64,000 bases of DNA, taken from NCBI GenBank assembly GCA_965153455.1, contig OZ234504.1:930001-994000 (forward strand). The letters are read 5' to 3'. This document shows positions 23,061 through 35,565 of the stretch, piece by piece. The notes under the pieces were generated by a model. That model did no database searches. It was not told where the DNA came from and saw nothing but the letters and a program-made list of their open reading frames with translations. The number at the start of each line of letters is the position of its first letter. The stretch's first letter is position 1. Source of the stretch: Sphagnum compactum (lineage: Eukaryota > Bryophyta > Sphagnopsida > Sphagnales). A program made the position numbers and the translations under genes.

Positions 23061-24610
23061 TGGAGGTTCTGGATGGATGAAAAACCAATCCACCTACTTG
23101 AAAATTTGTTTTTAAAAAGAAAGAAACCAAAAAAAAAAAGCCATGTTTGTGGGATGTTTAAAAATGCATCACTTTTGGCTATTAATACATTTAGAAAATA
23201 ATGTATCCTATTGTGTTGTCTATAAGCTGTCTCACCAATGTTTTTCTTTAGGAATTTGTTTCTGTAGTCTAAGTGGCAATCATCCAAAGGAAGATGTAGA
23301 AAAAATTGGCATTCATCCATAGGAAAATTTAGCCAAATCTGGCTATAAACCAGATATGAAGTACAAAACTTTTAATAAACCTTCTGTATTTATGGCTTCA
23401 CCCCGAAAACCAAATATAAGAATCAGGCGTTTTTTACTATTTTTTTCTCACTTCTGGCAATTGAAACCCTCCAAATCACTTTCATTTTTTTCATATATTG
23501 ATTTTTAATTTCGCTTGTTGGCGAAATATTGCCAATAAAAAACTGATTATCTCTCACAATAATGCATTCAATCACACTCCTTAAGACATAGTCAAGCAAG
23601 TGCTTGGAAAAAAATCAATGTCAATATTAAGAATGGAAGGGGAAAAAATTCTATACATCATCTTGTCTAGCATAGTTTTTAATTCCGTACACAACTAAAC
23701 AATTGAAGAACTAGGAACAAAACGTCAAATGGGAATTTAAACTCAACTAAAACATGACTAGGTATAACATTTTTTAAAAAGATAGGAGGAATCCCTTAAT
23801 AATATTTTGTTCAACTTCTCTATTGCAGCCCTTCTTCTATAATTTTTAATCCTTTGAATCGGTGTCAATGATGAACTATTTATGTCTCTTCAAGGAGGTG
23901 ATGAAAAATTTGCTCATCAAACCTTCAAATGGTACTTTGATGATTGTCATCATTGAACTTGAACGTTAACTAAAACTAAAATAGGTTCTCTAGTTTACAG
24001 TTATCATTGCCTTAAGCATGGGGCACAAGGCCACCACTTGGATGTCATGGGAAAGAAATGGGAGGCTCATGACAAGCCGTATGGAAGCTCCATTCCAAAG
24101 AGTCTCTAAGGGCACTTTGGCCTTCCATTGGATATAAGACATGAGCAAACATGGGATAGAGGCCCAAAAAAGTTATAGAAGAAAAACTAAAGGTTTGAAG
24201 ACAATTAAAATGAGGGAGAGCTTCACTTGAGCAATTAGGATGAATGCATGAAATGTGAGAGCTCAAGGATTGATTCTCTAATATGTAATTATAAGGGAAG
24301 GCTCGCTCTTCATGAAGCTTGGAAGATTCAAAGAGTGGTGTTAAGTTACCATAGGAAGCCAATTATCAATCAATGAAAGGATTTTAAATCAAAATGCTAA
24401 AAGATGGCATATATCACACACACAAAATAACAAATTTTAATTAATTAAATGAAAAACATTATGTAGTCAATGCATCCCAAATTTTGCATTACATGGATCC
24501 AATGCTAAAGATGTATAGACAATATTAACTCAAGTTCAAAAAGTTTCCATATTTTGAATCATATACAAAATTTGTCATTAAATTTCGTATGGCACTAATC
24601 CATCATTTGC
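23061..24610. other. AT-rich spacer
   Basis: Nothing recognisable is present. Open frames here are short and show no family motifs. Confidence 0.45.
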
Positions 24611-24614
24611 ATTT

Positions 24615-24852
24615 TTAATGGTGCAATTTTATTTTTTGGCATAAAATGATGCCAATTCATCCATGAAAAAGGTGAATTGCTTATCTTATATCACTAAGAT
24701 AAGCAAGCCAAGGGGCATATCTAAGTGGGAAAAATTTAATGTAAAATTGAAACAAATGACATTGCAAGAGACAAACAGGTAGACTATGCTTGGGATGCAT
24801 TTCATGGATTAATTGGCATCATTTTATGCCAAAAATTAAAATGGCACCGTTA
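24615..24852. mobile_element. MITE-like element with about 52-bp inverted ends
   Basis: The left end 24617-24667 is the inverse of 24799-24850. Both contain 'ttggcataaaatgatgccaa', itself a palindrome, followed by a near-identical 'ttcatccatgaaa'. A second short hairpin (gcttatctta/taagataagc) lies between them at 24680-24708. Total length is about 240 bp and it is non-coding. The target duplication is unclear. Confidence 0.6.
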
Positions 24853-25639
24853 CCATTGAGCTTGAATATCAGCTTATGTCAATTTGAGTTGTCAATCGAA
24901 CATCAAAGGTCATTCATATATCCAAGGGACTTTACATCCAATGGTCATATACATCAAGTTGTTTGACATCCACAGGTCATACATGTTCGACAATGCATTA
25001 TCTTGAGTTGCATGGAATACTAGAATGCTGCTCTTCAGAGGGAGCACAAAGAAAATTTGGAAGAAAAAAACATAAATCCAAACTGCTGTGGATTAACACA
25101 ATGGAACTGGTCGTGGGAGGGTACCATTATGACAGATGATCAGACAAAGCTGGATTTTTCTGCAACCCCTAACCCCCACCACCCGTTTTGTTAAACATTA
25201 CTGAAATCAAGTTGGGTCGCAAGGGTACTATTATGACAGGTAAAAGGCTGAACTAGAAATTTGTCTGCCCATTACAGACGCACATAATAATTCCCCCTTG
25301 GTGACGCCCACTTTGCGACACAAACTGGATCAAAGATGAGAGTCAGAATCAAGTGAAAAAAATAACTATGGAACAAGGTAAACTTCCCCCAGAAAACAGT
25401 GCCACTAATGCACACATGAGGAAAGAAAACTAGTAATATACATGTGCGCTCTCCACCCAAATGGAAGAGGCTCTCTCAATCTCTAAATTACAGCTTTAAT
25501 CAGCAGCATTCCAGCTTGTGGTTCAAATGCTCATCTTAACAATCCCACAGATTTGTGCTAGTGGAATACCCAGTTTGTTTGTTTTGTTTTGTTTTTTTTT
25601 TTCCCCTCTCCTTTGGGGTTTTTCACATCTAGGCTAGAA

Positions 25640-26490
25640 AACAAAGCAAATGTGAGACTGACATTAAGTCAAAGGCAAGGTGAGAGACTAAGTTGAGTTG
25701 CCAGGAAATTGAGAGTTATCATAGTGAACTCACTTAAATAACTCACTCACTTACATTACCACAACTACAATCAACAACTGCCATGCATACTTCAGACATC
25801 CACTGAAAGGAAGGCGAGCTTAGCTGATTTGCTTCATGCGACTGGTGGAGGCTTCGGTTCTTAGTGGTTCCCTTTCCTACTTGTGGCCTGCCTTTGTTGG
25901 GCTGTTTGCTTGCCTGGACTTCAGTCCTTGCCCCTTGTTTCCTTTTCTCTCCCTTTCTTGGGTGCTTTCTTTCTAATAAGTTTGGGAGGGTTTCATCAAG
26001 GTGAGCCTTTGTAGTTGATGAGTTTGTTAAGAGCCATTACAATGAGAGCACAACAAAAGAAAAAAGCACAATTATGTGATACAGTTAACCCCAATAGCAA
26101 CTTCTGCTGCATTGGCCAAAATCCAAGGTGAGAGACATAGTTGACTTTACATGTAAGGGAATTGGAGCCATCACAAATGCAAGACAACTCAAAATATTAA
26201 AGGCACATATGTTAGACAATTGCAATAAACTTTTTTTTCTTTTTCCAACATTTCCTTGAATATATTGAGAGAGCCATCACAATGAAAGCCCATTTCCAAA
26301 ATAATAAACACAAAAACAAGTTGTGTTAACACAATCACCATAACAACAGGAAGTGCAAGATTGTACTAAAGATACATTGGCCAAAATCCAAGGTGAGAGA
26401 TACTAAGTCCCACTTGAACTTAAGTGATTTACTAGGGAATTGGAGCTACGATCACAAATGTCATCATAGGAACTTGCAATAAGAAAGGCC
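25640..26490. repeat. diverged direct repeats of about 240-255 bp
   Basis: The block 'ttggccaaaatccaaggtgagaga' at about 26112 recurs at about 26367. Each copy is preceded by 'gagccatcacaatgaaagc' and followed by 'gggaattggagc'. A more diverged copy near 25670-25740 reads 'ggcaaggtgagagactaagttgag'. The array runs into the 80-bp satellite. Confidence 0.6.
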
Positions 26491-26539
26491 CCGTTATGTC
26501 ACACAATTACAATAACAGAGTGTACAAAATGTACTTAAG

Positions 26540-27295
26540 TCTTGTACACTGCAACATTAGCCAAATGTGTAAGAAGTTCCTTCATGTATTTTAGTATTTT
26601 AGCACCACTTCGTTTAAAAGCACACTTACGTTACACAATTACACTAACATTGTGTCTAATGTGTGCAAATTGTATTATTCTAGTACCATTTCAGTTAAAA
26701 GCACACTTATGTTAAACACAATTACACTAACTGTTGTGTACAATAAGAGCAAAATGTATTTTAGTACCATTCCAGTTAAAAGTGCACTTATGTTACACAA
26801 TTATACTAATTATTCGTGTACAAAGTGAGCAAATTGTGTTTTAGTACCATTTCAGTTAAAAGCACACTTATGTTACACAATTATACTAATTATTCGTGTA
26901 CAAAGTGAGCAAATTTTGTTTTAGTACCATTTCAGTTAAAAGCACACTTATGTTACACAATTATACTAATTATTTGTGTCCAATGTGTACAAAGTGAGCA
27001 AAATGCATTTTAGTACTATTTCAGTTAAAAGCACACTTATGTTGCACAATTAACATAACTATTTGTCTACGATGTGAGCAAAATGCATTTTAGTACCATT
27101 TCAGTTAAAAGCACACTTATGTTGCACAATTAACATAACTATTTGTCTTACAATGTGAGCAAAATGCATTTTAGTACCATTTCAGTTAAAAGCACACTTA
27201 TGTTGCACAATTAACATAACTATTTGTCTACAATGTGAGCAAAATGCATTTTAGTACCATTTCAGTTAAAAGCACACTTATGTTACACAATTAAA
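26540..27295. repeat. 80-bp satellite array, about nine copies
   Basis: The core 'accatttcagttaaaagcac' has anchors at 26612, 26693, 26774, 26854, 26934, 27023, 27103, 27184 and 27264, giving periods of 80-81 with one 89. The unit continues 'acttatgttacacaattata', then 'ctaattattcgtgtacaaag', then 'tgagcaaaatgcattttagt'. The last copies are the most alike. The array stops about 100 bp before the GC-rich leader of the GH17 gene. Confidence 0.95.
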
Positions 27296-27396
27296 AGTTC
27301 ACAATTTGTACAATGTGTACAAAAGTGTGGAAAAACATAGCTGAACTTAAAAGAGCATTTAAGTGTGCATTTGTTTGCAACAGGGACAAGAAAGCC

Positions 27397-27838
27397 CCTT
27401 CCTTTTGCCCCTTTTTCTTTCGGCGGCCTTCTTCTTCTTCTTCTTCGTCTTCTTTCGCTCGCGAGTGTCGCACGAGCCTCTTCACCGCAGCAGCTCTCGT
27501 GCGAGCGATTTCTTCTCTCTCTCTCGCGTGTCCCGTTGCGGCGCGCGCCGTCCGTCCGTCCGTCCGCACACAATACGCCGTTGGGTTGTGTCTGGTACGA
27601 CTGTCATTGTCAGCTCGTGGTAGCGTCCGGAGCGAGTGGGGGGGACTTTTTCCCGTCTCTTTCTGTCTCTCTCTAGACACCACATTTTGCCTTGAAGTCT
27701 CTGAGCAAACTGCAGAAAGACGATGTATTATATGCGGGCGTCTTCGGAAACCATTGACTCGTCTTGTGTTTGAGAATCTCAAAATCCGTGAGAAGAACTA
27801 GTTGAATCAAATCCTATATATATCTTTCCGTGTTGCAG
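27397..27838 (+). promoter_or_regulatory. GC-rich promoter/leader of the GH17 gene
   Basis: Base composition changes abruptly from AT-rich satellite to GC-rich DNA with (CTT)n, (TCTC)n and (CCGT)n runs and many CpG. A 'ttgcag' acceptor-like site ends at 27838, 18 nt before the ATG, so a 5'-UTR intron is possible. Open frames in this stretch, on both strands, look like compositional artefacts. Confidence 0.45.
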
Positions 27839-27856
27839 GTGTTTCGTGTTTCGAAG

Positions 27857-30087
27857 ATGGGTGGTGGACTAGTACTGGGCCGAGGCATTAGAGCTGGAAG
27901 CAGCTGCTTTGGTTCTTCATCAGGAGCTTCTTCAGTGATGACGACCTGCATTGCAATGCTCCTGCTCCTTCTCTGCCAGCTTCTATGCCTCCGTTGCGCT
28001 GGTATGTTTGATCGTCCTTTCAATGCAAGGGTCGAATATTCAGTGTTTCCGAATTCGTGTCGTGCTGTTCATATTAGTTTGATTTCCTGACTCAATGTTG
28101 TACTCAGACCCACTGGAAAAATGTGTTTGAGGGAAGAGGAGGGCAGCTGAGGAAGTGGGAACTAGAGAGTTCATTGCGTGCAGCATCTTGTACATTTGTT
28201 GTAGAAAACTGGGTAATGTTCTTGACCCAGTGGTCTCCTTCATACACATCAAGGAGAATGGTAATTTTGAAGCCCAGTTCTCCAAGCCATAGCTATGTCA
28301 AAGCCAAGCCGCAGCAGGAGGACTGGTACTCAGATCGTTTGTTGACGCAAAACCGAATTGCAGAGCAGCTTGTGAGTCGAGGATGTGATCAGAGAGTACC
28401 CATGTCAGAGGGATCACTGATCTTACAATGTAGATATGCTACTGTTTGGATGCTTGTGGCAGTTTGGATGCTTCAGAGTTTGGGTGCTTGTAGAGTTTGA
28501 TGATCTCATGGCAGTTTGGATGCTTGTAGCTGCCTCCTTCAGAATCTTCTGCTGACTGGGGTACCAACTACTAGCTGTGATGATGTGATGATGATGCAGA
28601 AGGGACAGTGGGAATCAACTATGGGCAAGTAGCTGATAACTTACCACAGCCGCAGCATGTGTCAAGTCTTGTGCAGCAATTGGGCTTCAAAATGGTGAAG
28701 ATTTACGACACTAATGAGACAATACTCAATGCATTTGCAAACACTGGCATCTCGGTCGTTGTGTGTGTGCCAAATGATGAAATCATTTCTCTTGCAGTCA
28801 GTGAGGTTGCTGCTCGCACTTGGGTTCATACCAACATCAACCCCTTTTTCCCTGCAACAAAGATCACTAACATCATGGTCGGAAATGAGGTAAATTTTAG
28901 TACTTATATCTTACAACACCCAAAATCCAATTTCTGATATTTACTCCTTCAATTCCAGCAATATTCCTGGCAGCATTTTTGTTGCAGCAGTTTGATCAAA
29001 ACCCCTCATGTGTCTGGTCTGTCAACAAACAGATGTGCTGCAATGCAAGCTCAATTGAATGATGAGCACTTTCTGTATGAACCTGTCCAGACTCTGTGTT
29101 GGTCTGGTTGGTTTGAACCAGACTTTTGAACATATTTGCAGTCTGGTCCTGTTATTGGGTACCTCTTTTGAAACTGGGTACTTAGTCTTTTGTCATGAGA
29201 GTTCTTTGTTGTCATTATCATTCTTCAAAGTCATCATAATTTTTGTACTGAAACTAAGCAGATCCTGGAAGTAGATATAAATTTAACTGAGCTTCATGTT
29301 TGTTATTGTATGAGTTTTGATAGCATTTTGCAACCTTGTTTTTTTCTTTCCTTATGATCAGATTCTTGGTGGCGACCCGAGTATTTGGCCAGCACTTGTG
29401 CCAGCCATGTGGCAACTGTACTCAGGACTTCGCTACTACGACTTGGACGACAATATCAAAATCTCGACACCACATCCAATGGGAGTGTTAGCAACTTCAT
29501 ACCCACCATCAGCTGGCACTTTTCAACCCAACATAGCAACATCTGTCATGGCTCCTCTTCTGAATTTTCTGGACTCGACGCAATCTCATTTCATGGTGAA
29601 TGTGTATCCCTACTTTGCCTATCTAGCTGATGGGGGTACTCACATTAGCCTCAACTTTGCCTTGACCGAGCCAAATGCAACTGGGTTCACTGATGCAAAT
29701 ACAGGGCTTCACTATTCATGCTTGTTAGATGCCATGCTTGATGCTACCATATATGCCATGAAGTCTCTGAATTACAGTGATATTCCATTGGTCATCACCG
29801 AGAGTGGGTGGCCCTCAATGGGTGACCCTACGGAGATTGGAGCAAGTGCAACAAATGCTGCCATTTATAACAACAATTTAATCAAGCATGTTAACAGTCA
29901 ACCACCTCTTGGAACTCCACTCAGACCTGGAGTTGCATTTGACACCTACATTTTTGCCTTGTTCAATGAGGACCTTAAGCCAGGTCCTGTTTCTGAGCGA
30001 CATTGGGGTCTTTTCTATCCCAATATGAGTCAAGTTTATACTGTCAATGTTGAATTGGATTCTCAGATCACCACTGTTAGCAAATAG
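27857..30087 (+). CDS. glucan endo-1,3-beta-glucosidase (GH17), three exons
   Basis: Exons 27857-28001, 28600-28889 and 29362-30087 have GT-AG introns in phases 1 and 0, giving 386 aa. It hydrolyses beta-1,3-glucan (callose) in the wall. A signal peptide with a poly-Leu core covers residues ~25-48. The mature chain opens with GTVGINYGQVADNLP and KIYDTN. The acid/base Glu is E145 in VGNE, placed exactly at the exon 2/3 junction. The nucleophile is E292 in VITESGWPS. The C-terminal half has FALFNEDLKPGP and HWGLFYPN, as in plant GH17 enzymes. There is no X8/CBM43 domain and no GPI-anchor tail; it ends soon after the catalytic fold. Start: ATG 27857 is the only one giving a signal peptide in phase with exon 2. 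Confidence 0.92.
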
Positions 30088-31260
30088 AATTATTGGCTTT
30101 TGAATGAGCAAAAGTGCCCTGGTATTGTGAACTTATTAATTTTTGGAGTAATTGGAGTGTTAACCTCCCAAATTTTTTGCCCTAAAATTGAGTTTGCCAA
30201 AGAATGTGAGCAGAGAGAAGAAGTCCACTCTAGTGTAGTAGGATGTGCAACACCATCCTTGAGGACTTATGCACGAGAATGGCCGAAAACTTTCAAAGCA
30301 GAAACTCCCTCTAAGCTCAGTTTTGTGGTCTTTTCTTTATTATGGTAGTTAGTGTCCAGAACCATCAAGAAATGAATGTTCTACATATATCAAAATGGGT
30401 TGTGGATTAACTGCCTCCGGTTGAATCTGGATGCTGCAGTACATGATATATGAAGTCAAGATTAATGTAAAAGCTTGTCTTCTTTTGTTGCTACAGTGAA
30501 ACCAAACAATAGAATAATATGTGTATGTTTTGTATGTATTCTGCAGATACATGTATGAATTATATGAATTTTGTTTTATTTCATTGTACTAGCAAACATT
30601 ATAGGAGCTTTTTTTTGGGTTTGCAGTCTGAGCTTCAAACCCAAAGAAGATCAAAATCCCTTCACATGACACACTCTGATTGTTGGCTAACTTTAGTCAC
30701 TGAACTTTGTGCTCCAGCACAACTAACATCTAATGTTATTATTTAGGCTTGTCAAAAAGTGTGGGTGCTCTCAGAGACTTTGTTGTTTGTTCTTGTTCAT
30801 ATATATCAGGCTAAACCACTTGTGGATCTCAAAGACAATTTGTCAACAATGGCCCCCACACACATATATATAAGAGTGGGGTGTGATCCCCTAAACTTTT
30901 CAGAGCCATGTATGCCAAAGCTCATTTGGACTGTGAAGACTGAAAAGCTGATCAGCAAACCTCTTGGCATGTTCCACTAATTGTAGTTGTACTTTCTGAC
31001 AAATCTAGACAATGCAGTTTTTTCTGTTTTTCTGGTTGTGCACCCCAACAATTTGGGCTCCATGCTGCTTCGCACTACCAGCAACAACGATGATTAAATT
31101 ATTTTTTGTGGACATAATAATTTTGTTGTAATCAATTTTGTTTTTTTTTAAATAAAATTTTGTAAATTTCATTATATGTCATTTTGTTTCATTAATATTT
31201 TTTTACATTCTTGATTTGATAGGCAAAATGCCAACGAAAGTCCAATTCATTAGATAAGTT
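30088..31260. other. 3' flank of GH17 gene and spacer
   Basis: No other gene is recognised. The 3' UTR probably lies within the first few hundred bases. Confidence 0.4.
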
Positions 31261-31264
31261 CACA

Positions 31265-31390
31265 ACAAGATACAAATAAACAAAAGCATTGAAAAAATGT
31301 GAGAAAAAGAACAAAATACAAACAGACAAAAACATTGAAAAATTTGTGAGACAAACAACAAAATACAAACAGATAAAAACATTAGTTCAT
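31265..31390. repeat. about 50-bp tandem repeat, 2.5 copies
   Basis: The unit 'caaaatacaaacagacaaaa' + 'acattgaaaaatttgtgaga' repeats at 31265-31390 with small changes. Confidence 0.75.
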
Positions 31391-32100
31391 ATGGTGGTCC
31401 AATAATAATACCCTTGTCTATACCCAACATGTTGAGTACATACCGTGACTTTCGAATATATGCAAGTTTGAATATATGCATGACCCCGACTAGCCCTTCT
31501 AATCAAGGGGTGCTGCCCAATATCAATAGAGAATTTTTAGGGTTTCAAAAAGTAATGTTCCTCCATCTCTTTATGGCTTCTGGCTATTCAATGGCCAGAG
31601 GAATAGAGATTTTGATTATATTTCAGAATATGGTTCATGAACTTCAATATTGAACTACCTGCAAAATTCCTCAAAGAATTTTACAGAGACATGGGACTTG
31701 ACTTGTTACTTAAAAACTAGAAAACCTGACCAAACACAAGTTTTAATCAACTTTGAGTAAGTATCAGAAACTGCCACCAAACCCTAACTTGGTGGCTAGA
31801 GTGAACTGGCTGGCACCCAGTGCCCACCAATGCACCAGTTGGCCCTTCTATCATCCATAGGGACACTTTTTTCATCTGGCTCCTGACCCTGTGTTAACCA
31901 ACATTCTACCACAGTCAACCTTTTTTCACTGCTGACCTTTTAACCTTTCTTTTTTTTTCCTTTTCTTGCCTAACCTGACCTCAGTACTACCCTCCCACCT
32001 AGTTATCCTCTTGACCTAGTTATCCTACTGACCTATATTTTGGCCCTCCTTGTCAAGTGACAACCAACCCTTTACTTATTTATATTGTATTTTTTTCTGG
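31391..32100. other. spacer
   Basis: Nothing recognisable. Confidence 0.4.
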
Positions 32101-32480
32101 AAAAATCTTTACCTCTTCCTTCCTAACTAAACTTCTTATCTCTTGGCAAAACTTTTATCTCTTCCTAACAAACCTCTATCTCTTGTTAAAAAATTTGTCT
32201 TTCTAACTAAACATTTATTTCTTAACAAAACCTTTATTCCATTGTGTCTAAACCTTTAGCTCTCAACAAAACGTATTTATTTCCTAATTAAATCTCTATC
32301 TCTCAGCAAAACCTTTGTATTTTCATGGCTAAATGTTTATCTTTCAACAAAACCTCTATCTATTTTTTTGTTAAACTTTTATTTCTTGGCAAAAAAATTC
32401 TATTGGCTAAATCTTTACTTCTCAACAAAACCTCTCTATTTTAGTTAAACTTCTACCTATCTACAAAGCCTACCTACCCA
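32100..32480. repeat. degenerate pyrimidine-rich repeat
   Basis: Recurrent 'caaaacctctatct' and 'taaacttttatttctt' motifs appear about every 30-50 bases. The array is too diverged for a firm period. Confidence 0.5.
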
Positions 32481-33054
32481 CCCATCATCATACATACCTA
32501 ATACTTGCATGTTATTGACTTCAATTGATGAAATTGTAACAAGAATACAAGTATTGCAAAAAAACCCATTGATAATTGTTTTAGTCTTATTTGAACCCCC
32601 AATGATAATAATGCTAGAATTGAATGTTGGTAATCAATTTTATGGCTTTAGTTTTACATTTTCACCTTCACTTTGGACTATTTAATGCATGACAAACTTA
32701 ATTTTGTTAACTTAATTCAATTAAACAATGGGTAATAGATTTAACAATTTGATGTACTAATTTTAATGATGTACTTCAACAATATGGTTTACATTTAGGT
32801 CTTTCCTCGTAACAAATGATTATAACGTTTGCACCTTTTTATATTAATTATAACCAACTCTAGATTTGAATTTTGAGGAAAAAATTTCATTCAAACAAAA
32901 TCATCTTTTGCAAGAAAGTTTCAACCTTCTCTTCCACTTATTTTTTATTTAATTATTCGTAAAATCTAGGGTTGATTTTTAAATTCATTAATTTATTTCC
33001 ATTTAATTAATTAGCTTTCAAATGAAAAGCACAATTAGTTGATATAAAAACTAC

Positions 33055-33093
<39 letters not shown>

Positions 33094-34680
33094 CTTAGGG
33101 TTTATGGCATCTACCATTAAAGTGCAAACAAAATATTTTGTACATACTTGTTATTTTGTTTTCTATTTGAAAACACGAAAAAAATCATCTTTCAAACTTC
33201 TAACCTTCCTCTAGCATTTCAAAACAAATGAAACTTTTAGTTTATTTCATGGGCCTCTCTAACCTCCTTTTAGCTTTTCAAAGCAATTTGTGTCATATCA
33301 TTTGGACTTGAAAAAAAATATCCCCAACAATTATGTCATTTTTTTGAAATTGGGGATGATTTTGGTTATGAAAACAAATTTAATTAGCCAAAAATATATA
33401 TTAAAATGTTCACCACAGCAATATGGAGGTGCTTGAAAAAAAACCAAATATTTGCAAAAACATTTCCCATATTTTCAAATATTAGAACTTTATTTTTCAA
33501 ACTACCACAAATTTTAGTTCTAATTCAAGTACTTGAAAATAATTTTTTTAAAACATGATTATAACAATTTAGCTTTTGAAATACATGCAAACAAGAATTA
33601 AAAAATGATGTACCCAAAAAAAAAATTATTATCCCCATAAAACCATCTACTTATTAGTCCTTTTATTTAAGGACCCCAATATTTTGTTGCTTACACTAAT
33701 TTTTTTGTATATTTTATCATGTTTTCACCCTATACTGCAACTACTCACATAAGAATAACAAGTTTTATATGAAAAATTCTCCTTAAACGGTACCCAACCT
33801 TCCCATCCTAACTACCACTATTTAAATGAATAACCCCAATATGGTAGCAAGTTAGTTGTAACTAAAGATATGACCATAACATATTTAATAAACAAAAGGA
33901 TGGTAATTATGCCCTATAACAAAATTACTATCATAGGGTAGCAACACTAATAGCTACTCAAAAAAAGAATCTTTTGTGAAAGATACATACTTTAAAAACA
34001 TAAATGAATTTCCCCCACAAATGCATACCTTCTGCCTCCCTCTCCTATCATCTAACCCACCTTTGTATAGTCCTACCAAAATAGAAAACCAAAACTTCAA
34101 AATGAATCTAGAGATAATAAATTTTTGTTAAAAACATAATTATTTGTTGCCTTATGATCCCATTCAAGTATATTTAGGGACAATTGTCCCTTCCCTTTTT
34201 AAACTCAATGATCAACAAAATTTACTTTCTCTCCCAAAGAGAAAGAAAACAAAGAAAAACAATGATATAAATAAAAAAAGAAAAAATAGAGGGATAGAAA
34301 AAGAAAGAATGAAAAGGGGGGGGGGGGGGGTCCACACCCCAAACCAAAAAGTCAAAGGGACATAGCTAAAAAGAGAGATAGAATAAGGGGCCTTCTCCCT
34401 AAATCCTCCCTAAGTTCATACCCAAAAAAGAACAATACTAGAAGTTCCACTAAATTAGTTGGTCCTTTTAGATTTTCTACAAGTTACCTTCTACTTTCTA
34501 AGCAACTAGTTAACCAATTACCATCTTCTAAAAGGTAGGCGGTTGACTTCTTACCTACCATCCTTAAAAGTTAACTAGATTAGTGGACCTTATCCTCCAA
34601 AAGTGGAGATAACAATTCTTGTTAATACAATTTATCGAGATGCCCCCTAAGTCACTAACCTCCTAGGTAAAAGGTAAAAT
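32481..34680. other. AT-rich spacer with simple repeats
   Basis: No gene is seen. It contains a (TA)16 run at 33059-33090 and a run of 15 G at 34316-34330 within a purine-rich strand. Confidence 0.6.
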
Positions 34681-34689
34681 ACTAACTCA

Positions 34690-35565
34690 ATGTTAATAGT
34701 TTTCCATAGCAATAAATAATCCCACAATTTATTTTTCGTGTCCAACATGATAAAGTCCACAAACACATGCCACAATTCCTCATCTGGATGAACCTTGTTA
34801 ATGTATGACATCCAAGCATGTAGATTGTGATTACCGTCATAAACAAAAAAAAAATCTTAGTAGAATCGAGCAAGGTTGGGATCAAAATGAAGAAATTCCT
34901 TGAATTTAGAATTCTTTTTTCTCCACATCTCATTTCATGACCCCATGTATTCATCCACTAGAACTTTTTTTGCCTCCCAATTGGTTGGAGAAATGTGAAG
35001 GACCTTCTCCCCCTCTTTGTACCCCATGTGAAATGTTTGTTTCATTGTTCAAAACATGATTGTCAAAGAAGGACAAACAATTGACATGGCTATCATCTTG
35101 CATGATGGTATTGCCATCTTGGTCTTCTATTTTGGAACCATCTTGAATTTCTCCAAGAGCTAGCTTGTCTTAACCTTGTGTTGTCTTTGCATAGCTTGTA
35201 TGGCTTTGTCACATGATGAAGGCTCCTTTGTACTCTCAACATGTAAAGAGATTTTCCATTAACACCATTCAATCATTAACTCCATCCTCAAAAAAAATTG
35301 GACTCAAAACACTCATTATTTCAGAAATTAGTTTGATAACACTTACATGGACCTTGGAAAAATCTAGGGTCCAACTTGGAGTTTCCATTTTATCACCTTT
35401 CCTTGTCTTTGTCAACCTCTTGAAAATTAACCCAATTGACAATTCCATAACACATTCAAACATTAGGTGTATAATCCATGCCCATCTCGCCTTCTTAGAT
35501 TCAACCCATACAACATAATTCATTTCATTTGCAAAACAAAATGTTTTACACTCAGCACAAGTCAA
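34690..35565 (-). pseudogene. decayed ORF of an unidentified, probably mobile-element, family
   Basis: On the minus strand a 98-codon open stretch (35565-35269) starts CAECKTFCFANEMNYVVWVE and contains RWAWIIHLMFECVMELSIGL. After a stop and frame changes, readable pieces continue, such as YDGNHNLHAWMSYINKVHPDE and WHVFVDFIMLDT near 34840-34720. The residue use looks like real former coding DNA. I cannot name the family. Several stops make it non-functional. Confidence 0.4.

Noticed and set aside
27291-27801. Overlapping open frames on both strands in the GC-rich stretch upstream of GH17
   Set aside because: Arg/Ser-rich frames open in several phases at once, as expected from GC-rich simple repeats. 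No domain is seen and it lies in the leader of the GH17 gene.
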